Assembly: GCA_002412595.1 (NCBI GenBank)
Contig: DHVJ01000063.1
Coordinates: forward strand, 1 to 15,718
Direction of reading: 5' to 3'
Length of the DNA: 15,718 bases
Source of the DNA: Anaerolineaceae bacterium UBA5211
Lineage (GTDB): Bacteria; Chloroflexota; Anaerolineae; Anaerolineales; Anaerolineaceae
Below the pieces are notes generated by a model, which was not told the origin of the DNA, did not search any database, and worked only from the letters and a program-made list of their open reading frames with translations. A program made the position numbers and the translations under genes. Positions 1 to 5,653 of this stretch are shown in pieces. How positions within the stretch are numbered: position 1 is the first letter of the stretch; each line of letters begins with the position of its first letter.

Positions 1-27
1 CCCATTATCAATAGGGCATTTTTTTGT
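1..27 (+). terminator. 3' part of a probable intrinsic terminator, cut by the window start
   Basis: CCCATT pairs with AATaGGG across a short loop, with one bulged A, and is followed by a run of seven T. The GGGCA that precedes the T-run would pair further with bases outside the window. It probably ends a plus-strand gene that lies upstream. The stem seen here is short, so this is moderate evidence only. Confidence 0.4.
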
Positions 28-110
28 CTGTCATTCACTGATGTTTATGTTAGCATCTGCGTTTCTTTTTACAAATATTATGTTCTCTTTTTGTGCTTTT
101 TTCAGTAGAG

Positions 111-157
111 CCACGGATATCTGTGTGTATCGTGTTTTTATCTGTGTCCATCTGTGG
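111..157. repeat. Short repeat cluster with ATCTGTG units and inverted ends
   Basis: ATCTGTGT occurs at 119-126 and 140-147, and ATCTGTGG at 150-157. CCACGGAT at 111-118 is the near-perfect inverse (7 of 8) of the last unit, so the block has inverted ends. No reading frame here looks real. It may be one copy of a dispersed intergenic repeat, but only this copy is visible. Confidence 0.45.
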
Positions 158-179
158 AAATAAACAAAAAGCCGCTTTC

Positions 180-208
180 TTGACCGATACCCCTTAGTTG
201 AGTAGAAT
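180..208 (+). promoter_or_regulatory. Sigma70-type promoter of the tRNA-Gly gene
   Basis: TTGACC (180-185) and TAGAAT (203-208) are separated by 17 bases. The predicted start, around 215, is only a few bases before the mature tRNA 5' end at 218, as expected for a stable RNA gene. Confidence 0.65.
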
Positions 209-217
209 AATGGACAC

Positions 218-289
218 GCGGGCGTCGCCAAGTGGTAAGGCATCAGCCTTCCAAGCTGATATTCGTGGGTTCGAGTCCCATCGCCCGCT
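218..289 (+). tRNA. tRNA-Gly, anticodon TCC
   Basis: A full cloverleaf can be drawn. The acceptor stem GCGGGCG (218-224) pairs with CGCCCGC (282-288). The D stem is GCC/GGC. The anticodon stem TCAGC/GCTGA encloses the loop CTTCCAA, with anticodon TCC at 250-252. The T stem GTGGG/CCCAT encloses TTCGAGT. The discriminator base is T289 and no CCA is encoded, so the tail is added after transcription. It reads GGA (and probably GGG) glycine codons. A short T-run follows at about 295. Confidence 0.97.
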
Positions 290-329
290 CTTCCTTTTTA
301 ACTTTCCAACTTATTCCCCTATCTTACAG

Positions 330-414
330 CCTGCCCCGCGGGCAGGTATTCGTAGCTTCGCCCTGAAGGGTGCACTCTGCGAGTACAAGCCAGCGAGTCC
401 CTTCGCCCGATCTT
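330..414 (+). repeat. Stem-loop plus degenerate duplicate of the tRNA-Gly 3' end
   Basis: A 7-bp hairpin (CCTGCCC/GGGCAGG, 330-346) is followed at 394-414 by 21 bases that match 19 of the 21 bases spanning the T arm and 3' acceptor strand of the tRNA-Gly (272-292). GCGGGC at 338-343 also matches the tRNA 5' end, giving almost the same length (about 73 bases) between the two ends. The middle does not form an anticodon arm. It could be a decayed tandem tRNA copy or the far attachment site of an old integration event. No integrase is visible. Confidence 0.5.
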
Positions 415-560
415 TATATTAATTATTCCCTTCAAATAACCCAAACACCAATGACAATGTGGAAGTGATTTGTTATCATTTTATATAAAAGAAATAGCAT
501 CAGCAAATATATTCCACTAAGATGCCAGACAAATTATTATTATTTTCTGTTTAAGAAAGA

Positions 561-1160
561 TTATTCATACCAAAGCCCTGTCATTTTCATGACACAATTA
601 GTTCCACCAATTGCTGTCGGGTAACAGTAATTTCCTTCAACTTCACCGTAAATTACTATATTATCATTCTCATACACTTCTGATAGTTTTGGGATTACAT
701 CTACATAAAATAAATCATACGTTCCAGAATAATAAACTAGCAGAGTGTGGGTATCAATAACCTGCATGACCCTGCCTTTTACCTTAGTTTTTTCACTTAC
801 ATGTGAATCGGGATAATCACGTAACTCTTTATAAGGTATCGAAATAAATAGTTCTTTATATTCCTTTGTTTTTGCGACAACTGTTGCAGTCATTTGCTGA
901 GGTGAGTAGGGCGGATTCGTAGGCGTAATAGTAACCGTTGGAGTTGGAGAAACCGTTGGTGTTGGAGAAACCGTTGGTGTAACAATTATTATATAGGGAG
1001 TTAATGTGGGATATGGTGTATATGTAGGTAATGGAGTAGAAGATGGAAGAGCAGTAATTGTTTCAGCAAGCATTGTTTGAAGGTCAGTTTCGCTTGGCCC
1101 ACAACCTGATAATGTGAAAATTATTACAATCAAAATTAGGATAAGTAAACTTTTCTTCAT
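561..1160 (-). CDS. Lipoprotein with Thr/Pro-rich stalk and probable OB-fold domain
   Basis: This is a 199-residue lipoprotein of unknown function. The N-terminus is a lysine-started hydrophobic signal with the lipobox LSGC, so Cys20 should be lipidated and anchor the protein outside the membrane. Residues 38-83 are a stalk rich in Thr and Pro (repeated PTPTV units). Residues 125-195 alternate short beta-like segments (KVKGRVMQVID, then NIVIYGEVEG) in a pattern that resembles an OB-fold of the tRNA_anti-like type. Cys179 and Cys189 could form a disulfide. GGAGG at 1165-1169 supports this ATG. The gene is distinctly richer in A+T than the GH25 and lipoprotein genes beside it, and it lies next to a tRNA with a duplicated 3' end, which hints at acquisition by transfer. 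The OB-fold call is from pattern only. Confidence 0.8.
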   Translation of the reverse strand: MKKSLLILILIVIIFTLSGCGPSETDLQTMLAETITALPSSTPLPTYTPYPTLTPYIIIVTPTVSPTPTVSPTPTVTITPTNPPYSPQQMTATVVAKTKEYKELFISIPYKELRDYPDSHVSEKTKVKGRVMQVIDTHTLLVYYSGTYDLFYVDVIPKLSEVYENDNIVIYGEVEGNYCYPTAIGGTNCVMKMTGLWYE

Positions 1161-1265
1161 TTTTCCTCCATATACCCTCTAATATTGACATTTTAATATT
1201 ACAAAATTGATCTATGCCGCCTTATAAAATATCACCTTTAAACAAATTGTTAAAATATCCAAAAA

Positions 1266-2087
1266 CTATTTAATGGTCTTATTCCACTCATCGACGGCCG
1301 CGTTGACCTTGGTCTTCAGCGCCGCGATCTGGGCGGAGGTCAGCGAAACCGAAGTGCTGCTTGTGCTGGAAGTTGAAGTACCGCTGGAGCTGGAAGAACC
1401 AGTGGTTTTATCCACATCGGCGAATTTATACAGGGCTTCCAGGTCGCCGTTGAACCAGTTCAAGTCAATGCTCTTGCTTTCCGCGCCGTAAGCCAGCCCG
1501 TCGCCGTTGGCGGTGTACTGCCAGAGGGTCCAGCTCTTGCCGGCGCTGGTCCAGGGCTCCATATCCTTGGGCTTGCTCACGTTGGGCTGGTACTCCTTGA
1601 CGTAATGCGCCACCCACAACGGGTAATAGGCCCATTTTTCATCGAACTGCTTGGTGTATTTGTTGCGGCCGTGGATGTCCCAGTAGCCCGGGGAAGTATA
1701 TAGAATGGGTTTGCGGCCCAGTTTGGTCTCGACTTCCTCGAGGAATTGCAGCAGCAGCGCGTTGGAAGGGTAAAGGCTGCCGGAACGCGGCGCTTCAAAA
1801 TCCGCAACCGGAGGCAGCTCGCCGGGGTCATCCTGCAGGATCTCGCTGAAGATGCGCGCCTGCATCAGGCCGGAAAGATCCCAGCGCAAAAAGTGATACC
1901 CGCCGCGCAGCAGCCCGGCATCTTTGGCCGCTTGCCAGTTATATTCAAAATCCGAATCCAATGCGCCCCGCTCGGAAACCTTGATGAACACAAATTTGGC
2001 GCCATTCTTGACCGCCTTATTGAAATCCATTTTCTGGGCAGTAGATTTATCATCCTGCCAATGGCTGACGTCAATTCCCAATTCCAT
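1266..2087 (-). CDS. GH25 family lysozyme (N-acetylmuramidase)
   Basis: Glycoside hydrolase family 25 cleaves the beta-1,4 bond between MurNAc and GlcNAc in peptidoglycan. The start GIDVSHWQ carries the conserved Asp6, and VADFEAP carries the DFE pair (Asp96, Glu98) in which the Glu is the usual acid/base. WTLWQYTANG near residue 190 fits the last strand of the barrel. After the catalytic domain come a Ser/Thr/Gly linker (about 227-255) and a short helical tail. I chose the ATG at 2087 because AGGAG then lies 8 bases upstream; a TTG two codons earlier would leave almost no spacing. The product (273 aa) has no visible signal peptide, unlike the lipoproteins on either side, so export would need a holin, lysis or a non-classical route. 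An endolysin-derived gene is an alternative origin, but no phage genes are nearby. Confidence 0.92.
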   Translation of the reverse strand: MELGIDVSHWQDDKSTAQKMDFNKAVKNGAKFVFIKVSERGALDSDFEYNWQAAKDAGLLRGGYHFLRWDLSGLMQARIFSEILQDDPGELPPVADFEAPRSGSLYPSNALLLQFLEEVETKLGRKPILYTSPGYWDIHGRNKYTKQFDEKWAYYPLWVAHYVKEYQPNVSKPKDMEPWTSAGKSWTLWQYTANGDGLAYGAESKSIDLNWFNGDLEALYKFADVDKTTGSSSSSGTSTSSTSSTSVSLTSAQIAALKTKVNAAVDEWNKTIK

Positions 2088-2291
2088 GCGCAATTCTCCT
2101 GCTCTTTTTTTTTATTTCACAATTTCTTAATAAATATTTATTATTCTTTAAGTAATTTTATATCAATTTATACATGTTTCATGAAAAATAACACAAACAG
2201 CACCTCAGTTAGATTATCAGACTGGCGGCAGTCGATTGGTCATTCAATTTGTCACACCGGAAATTTTTCTCAGCCCTGCAAATTGTAAATC

Positions 2292-2323
2292 GATGGCCCT
2301 CCACAGGGATGTGAAGCGCCATC
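2292..2323. repeat. Inverted repeat downstream of the NBR1-Ig lipoprotein gene
   Basis: GATGGC (2292-2297) and GCCATC (2318-2323) are inverted, with a second small palindrome CCCT/AGGG inside. On the minus strand it follows the stop at 2357, so it may help end that transcript, although no T-run follows. It lies in a 269-base non-coding stretch between two minus-strand genes in which I see no other clear signal. Confidence 0.35.
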
Positions 2324-2356
2324 AATTATTTAGTATCATCAGGCAAAGATAGGTTT

Positions 2357-3256
2357 TCAGGGCGTGCAATTCACATGGAAATTGATCGGTCCGAACCATT
2401 GATGGTTGGGATTATCGATATACAGCTTTGCCCAATAATCACCGCTGGCTGTGACCGTGACGTTGTAATCCACAATCTTGGTTCCGGCATCATCAAACGT
2501 ATAAGACTTGGTGGAACTAGAGCCGCCCGCGCTGTCCTTCCATTTATACGTCACCTTGCCGGCTGCGCTGCTTTTGATCTCGGCTTTGACACTGATATCA
2601 TTTGGACAGCCGGTGTCAATGGTCGTATGGGGCATATAAAATGAGACGCTCGTCACCGCGAAAGGGGGCGACGGTTCACCAACGTAAATTTCCACCCAAT
2701 AATTGCCAAACTCCTCGTCATCGTCCGCGCGCAGGCGCCAAACACCGCGATATTGGCCGTCGTCATCCGGGGCAGTCAGGTTTACTTTGAGCGTGACCGA
2801 TTCACCCGGCTCAATGCGGCTGGATAAATTTTGGGTAGATGCCCCACCCATACGGTCGCCTTCTACAAAGACAAACTGGTAATCCGTGGTCCAGTCGCAA
2901 ATGCCGTCATTGCGCAGCGTCCAGGATTTTGTAAAAGTTTCGCCAGCATCCATGACCGTACCATCCGGAATGGTTTCGCCAGTCCAGTGGCTGAGGTTGC
3001 AGGGCGTCGGGTTCATGGTGGGTGTAGGTCCGCTCGCTTCTTCCACAGACTCAGTATCAGTCGGCTGTTCTACCGGCTGCGGGGTTTGCTGCGGTGCCAG
3101 CGCTGTTTGGGTACCCTGCAAAGCAGCCAAGGTCTCCGCTACCGCGTTTCCGGTATCTTTAGCGGTTTGATCCCCCGCGAAAGAAATGCTGCAAGCCAGC
3201 GCTAAAGCGAGTATGATCCCCAGGGCAGCTAAAATAATCCATCGTCTCATTCTCAT
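2357..3256 (-). CDS. Lipoprotein with NBR1-type Ig-like domain
   Basis: The 299-residue product begins with two arginine clusters and a hydrophobic stretch ending in the lipobox LALAC, so Cys22 is the predicted lipid anchor. A Gln/Thr/Pro-rich linker (about 45-85) leads to an Ig-like domain (about 86-193). It shows the usual features of the NBR1 Ig-like family: an early Cys, an SWTLRNDG strand, a CDW after it, and GQYRGVWRLR near the end. This family is common in surface lipoproteins of Chloroflexota and is thought to be a binding or spacer module. The rest (about 200-299) looks like a second beta-sandwich with Cys217 and Cys297. The ATG at 3256 has GGAGG 5 bases upstream (3262-3266); the open frame continues further 5' but without such a site. 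The ligand is unknown. Confidence 0.85.
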   Translation of the reverse strand: MRMRRWIILAALGIILALALACSISFAGDQTAKDTGNAVAETLAALQGTQTALAPQQTPQPVEQPTDTESVEEASGPTPTMNPTPCNLSHWTGETIPDGTVMDAGETFTKSWTLRNDGICDWTTDYQFVFVEGDRMGGASTQNLSSRIEPGESVTLKVNLTAPDDDGQYRGVWRLRADDDEEFGNYWVEIYVGEPSPPFAVTSVSFYMPHTTIDTGCPNDISVKAEIKSSAAGKVTYKWKDSAGGSSSTKSYTFDDAGTKIVDYNVTVTASGDYWAKLYIDNPNHQWFGPINFHVNCTP

Positions 3257-3345
3257 GGCTACCTCCTTTTCAGGATTCCATTGTTCATACTGTAGCATAA
3301 AAACAGCCGCCGGAAAACTATGTTTCATCGCGCTGGTTTTTTAGC

Positions 3346-3351
3346 TATAAT
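3346..3351 (+). promoter_or_regulatory. Possible -10 box of the glycosyltransferase gene
   Basis: A perfect TATAAT lies 10 bases before the ATG at 3362. No good -35 is seen 17 bases upstream. If it is used, the message would have almost no leader, which argues for the downstream ATG as the true start. Confidence 0.35.
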
Positions 3352-3361
3352 CAGGACCCAG

Positions 3362-4612
3362 ATGGAAAAAACACAAAAAAGAATCCTGTGGACATTGATA
3401 TTCCTGGGGGTGCTTTACTTCGCACTCTTCTGGTTCCCCAACGCATCCACCCAGGGTTCGAACAATCCTATCGTTTACCTTCACAGGGATGAGTACGTCA
3501 CTTACCCAATTGTTGAACGCATGCTGGCTTTCGAAGGGGATATCCACAATATTTGGGGGCGGTTGATCATTTATGGTGATTATCACTACGGTTATCCGTT
3601 TTATTTTCTCTCCATGCTGGTGCTGCTGCCGCTGCGCCTGATCCAGGGCGGTGATTTCTTCAATCACATTCCCGTCAACATCCTGTTGCTGCGCCAATTC
3701 ATCAACGTGCTGCCAATGATCCTGACAGCCGGCATCCTGACATATATTCACACGCATTTCAAATCCTGGTGGAAGAGTTTATTGATCTTCGCCCTGATCC
3801 TGACTATCCCAGCCGTGGTGCGCAGCAACTTGCACTGGTGGCATCCGGATTCCCTCATGCTGCTGGCAATTGCGTTTACCTTCTTTTTCCTGGACCGGGA
3901 TGAGTATCGCCTGGGAAAGAATTTTTACCTGGCCGCGGCGGCCTGCGGGCTAGCGGCTGCCATCAAGCTAATGGGGTTCTTTTTCTTTTTAGCCATCCCG
4001 CTTTATTTGTGGCTGGCCTGGAAGAAAACGCGAATCAGCACTGCCAAACTGACTAAAGCCGCAGCCCTGTTTGTGCTGGTCATGGCCCTGGTCATCATCC
4101 TCAGCAATCCATTCCTTTTTTATCAGGCACCGCGCGAGGAAATGCTGGCCATTCAATCCTTTAAAACAGAAGAACTCTCCGGCGGATACGAACATGACAA
4201 TTCCCCCTACTATGCCAAAGGGCCGCAATATTGGCGCTGGACGCTGAAAGTTTCCTACGGGCGCCCATGGATGATACTGGCTTTCGCAGGGCTGCTCGTC
4301 GCCGGCTGCATTTTCGGCCAACGGCGGGAGATCAACGCGCTGATCGCGGCCTGGTCGCTGCCGCTGGCGATTTACCTGTTATGGTTCGTGGCGCCCAAAC
4401 CCGACCATTACCTGCTGCCGCTGCTGATACCGGTTTTTTCCGCGGGATTTGACCTAATTACCCCTTTAACGGGATGGTGGACAAAAGGCAAGTATTGGCA
4501 GCGCGGTCTGGCCATTCTCGGACTGCTGTTGATCGCCAATCTCCTGTTGAGCCAATTTAGTTACCAAATATCCAAGAGCCTGATGCAGTTCTCCGCTTAT
4601 TTCAGCACCTAG
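3362..4612 (+). CDS. GT-C superfamily membrane glycosyltransferase (PMT/ArnT-like)
   Basis: The 416-residue product is a polytopic membrane protein with roughly ten hydrophobic segments. Such enzymes move a sugar from a polyprenyl-phosphate donor to a lipid or protein acceptor on the outer face of the membrane. After the first membrane helix (about 8-26) comes an extracytoplasmic loop with HRDEY (41-45), matching the acidic motif that GT-C enzymes carry in their first loop. HPDS at 161-164 and GLAAAIKLMG at 196-205 are also typical of this superfamily. The ATG at 3362 gives a short basic N-terminus before the first helix. An in-frame ATG at 3320 would add 14 residues and neither has a strong ribosome site. 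The gene diverges from the NBR1-Ig lipoprotein gene. Exact family and substrate cannot be told; glycosylation of surface proteins or envelope lipids is an inference. Confidence 0.68.
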   Translation: MEKTQKRILWTLIFLGVLYFALFWFPNASTQGSNNPIVYLHRDEYVTYPIVERMLAFEGDIHNIWGRLIIYGDYHYGYPFYFLSMLVLLPLRLIQGGDFFNHIPVNILLLRQFINVLPMILTAGILTYIHTHFKSWWKSLLIFALILTIPAVVRSNLHWWHPDSLMLLAIAFTFFFLDRDEYRLGKNFYLAAAACGLAAAIKLMGFFFFLAIPLYLWLAWKKTRISTAKLTKAAALFVLVMALVIILSNPFLFYQAPREEMLAIQSFKTEELSGGYEHDNSPYYAKGPQYWRWTLKVSYGRPWMILAFAGLLVAGCIFGQRREINALIAAWSLPLAIYLLWFVAPKPDHYLLPLLIPVFSAGFDLITPLTGWWTKGKYWQRGLAILGLLLIANLLLSQFSYQISKSLMQFSAYFST

Positions 4613-4620
4613 CAGTCAGT

Positions 4621-4649
4621 TTGACTTTATTCTTACAACGTGATACGAT
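4621..4649 (+). promoter_or_regulatory. Promoter of the riboswitch-led transcript
   Basis: TTGACT (4621-4626) and TACGAT (4644-4649) are spaced by 17 bases, with a TGn extension before the -10. Transcription should start near 4656, right at the 5' edge of the riboswitch aptamer, which supports both calls. Confidence 0.7.
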
Positions 4650-4656
4650 GTGTATA

Positions 4657-4750
4657 ACAACTCGATAAAGGCAAACTCATCGAAAGATGAGGACGCAAAA
4701 CCATGGGTCTAAAGCTGATTTCAGCCAGGATTGCCAGGTCGCCGGGTTCT
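4657..4750 (+). ncRNA. Cyclic-di-GMP-I riboswitch (GEMM-I)
   Basis: The conserved core of the class I c-di-GMP aptamer is present. P1 forms from AACTCG (4659-4664) and CGGGTT (4743-4748). GGCAAAC comes next, then P2 CTCATC-GAAA-GATGAG (4676-4691) with its GNRA tetraloop. GGACGCAAA and an ACC/GGT helix follow; the latter replaces the GCC/GGC of the Vibrio cholerae Vc2 aptamer with a compensated pair. GGTCTAA and a P3 hairpin GCTGA/TCAGC (4714-4725) complete it, ending with GTCGCCGGGTT. Aligned to Vc2, the ligand-contacting G20 and A47 are kept, so c-di-GMP rather than cyclic AMP-GMP is the expected ligand. It lies 76 bases before the start codon it should control. Confidence 0.93.
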
Positions 4751-4752
4751 TA

Positions 4753-4764
4753 GGTTTTAAAACC
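4753..4764 (+). promoter_or_regulatory. Candidate expression-platform element: perfect palindrome after aptamer
   Basis: GGTTTTAAAACC directly follows P1. GGTTTT here is also fully complementary to AAAACC at 4697-4702, the stretch that holds the ligand-stacking A47. Pairing between them would open the binding pocket, so the two folds should exclude each other. No intrinsic terminator is seen between the aptamer and the gene, so control may act on translation or through Rho. This is inference from complementarity. Confidence 0.4.
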
Positions 4765-4825
4765 AAACACACCAATGCTAAAGCCGAAGTCCCAAAGTTG
4801 AATTCAAGTAAACCAGGAGTTAAGC

Positions 4826-5497
4826 ATGCATAATAAATTTAAATGGACAGGTTTGGTTGTTGCTATCGTGATGATAGCCGCCAGCGCCACACCAGTTTTT
4901 GCACAAAGTGAAACAGACCCGCAGGATGTTCCTGCCGTGGTGGAAGAAAGCAGCAGCTTTTTAGACAATCCTATTGTCTTGCTGTTGTCCAATTTCTTCT
5001 CCGGGCTGTTCACAGCGAACACGGTTGAGGAAATACCGACTGCGGATGTGGGTGATCCGGGAATCAGCGAACCAACCGGAACACCTGAAGGCGTAGTCAT
5101 CGGTGAAGATGGGGATGTGATTCCCACCGAACAACCGACACCCGTTCCAACCATAAGTGCTGAAGAACAAATTGCTGCACTTCACACGGACGAAGACCTC
5201 GGTTTTGGTGAAATCACCAAACTGCTGCAAATCGTCACCGAAGCACAAGAATCCTGTGAATTGTATAGCACCAACTGTGATGTCACTGTTGACAGTTTGT
5301 TATCCGAATACAATAGCGGCATAGGGATGGGTGAACTGTTTGCCATATATGGAAAACCCGCCATTACAGGTGTGGGCCAGACCAAAAAACTTTACGACGA
5401 AGATGGCAACAAGATCAAGACCGAGACCATGACCAAGACTGAGACCAAAACTGAAACCAAGACCAACAACGGTATGGCCAAAGGCAAAGACAAATAG
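4826..5497 (+). CDS. Secreted protein of unknown function under c-di-GMP riboswitch
   Basis: The 223-residue product has a Sec signal peptide, with probable cleavage after PVFA (residue 26). The mature part starts with an acidic segment containing a hydrophobic patch (about 45-63), followed by an acidic Pro/Thr-rich linker (65-112). A small mostly helical domain (about 113-183) contains two related glycine motifs, LGFGEI and GIGMGEL, and Cys149 and Cys155, which could bond. The tail is a highly charged Lys/Glu/Thr repeat (KTET units, about 195-213). AGGAG at 4815-4819 sets the ATG. I do not recognise a named family; short secreted proteins with this type of Gly-x-Gly helix motif occur in Anaerolineae to my knowledge, but no function follows. 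Its own promoter, riboswitch and terminator make it a single-gene c-di-GMP-controlled unit, suggesting a role in the surface or attached state. Confidence 0.85.
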   Translation: MHNKFKWTGLVVAIVMIAASATPVFAQSETDPQDVPAVVEESSSFLDNPIVLLLSNFFSGLFTANTVEEIPTADVGDPGISEPTGTPEGVVIGEDGDVIPTEQPTPVPTISAEEQIAALHTDEDLGFGEITKLLQIVTEAQESCELYSTNCDVTVDSLLSEYNSGIGMGELFAIYGKPAITGVGQTKKLYDEDGNKIKTETMTKTETKTETKTNNGMAKGKDK

Positions 5498-5517
5498 TCA
5501 TAAAATGACCTCAGAGA

Positions 5518-5544
5518 AACAGCCCCTAAACAGGGCTGTTTTTT
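5518..5544 (+). terminator. Intrinsic terminator of the riboswitch-led gene
   Basis: AACAGCCC (5518-5525) pairs perfectly with GGGCTGTT (5533-5540) over a 7-base loop and is followed by TTTT. It separates the secreted protein gene from the protease gene downstream. Confidence 0.9.
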
Positions 5545-5653
5545 GTTAATTCTGAAGGTTGCATCTATAATCATATTGTTGTAATTTTCGCCAATTTAGC
5601 TTAGATTACAATTTCACTTATTATTCCTAATTTGTTCATTCAGGAGAGAAACC

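Noticed and set aside
31..243. Minus-strand open frame of 70 codons
   Set aside because: It overlaps the repeat block, the tRNA promoter and part of the tRNA; no ribosome site or family resemblance.
198..422. Plus-strand open frame of 74 codons
   Set aside because: It runs through the tRNA-Gly gene and the repeat after it, has no ribosome site and shows no protein-like pattern.
911..1040. Short tandem repeats that could suggest a microsatellite or array
   Set aside because: They encode the Thr/Pro stalk of the lipoprotein and are explained by coding. No CRISPR-like repeat-spacer pattern exists anywhere in the window.
3320..3361. Upstream ATG extending the glycosyltransferase by 14 residues
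   Set aside because: It lacks a ribosome site and lies before the TATAAT at 3346; the ATG at 3362 gives a more typical basic N-terminus before the first membrane helix.
4657..4750. Reading the aptamer as a cyclic AMP-GMP (GEMM-Ib) riboswitch
   Set aside because: The position equivalent to Vc2 G20 is G, while cAMP-GMP-preferring forms carry A there; the A in this sequence is at the preceding position.
5420..5470. Tandem repeat-like DNA near the end of the riboswitch-led gene
   Set aside because: It encodes the KTET tail in frame, so it is part of the protein and not a separate element. Copy-number variation between strains remains possible.
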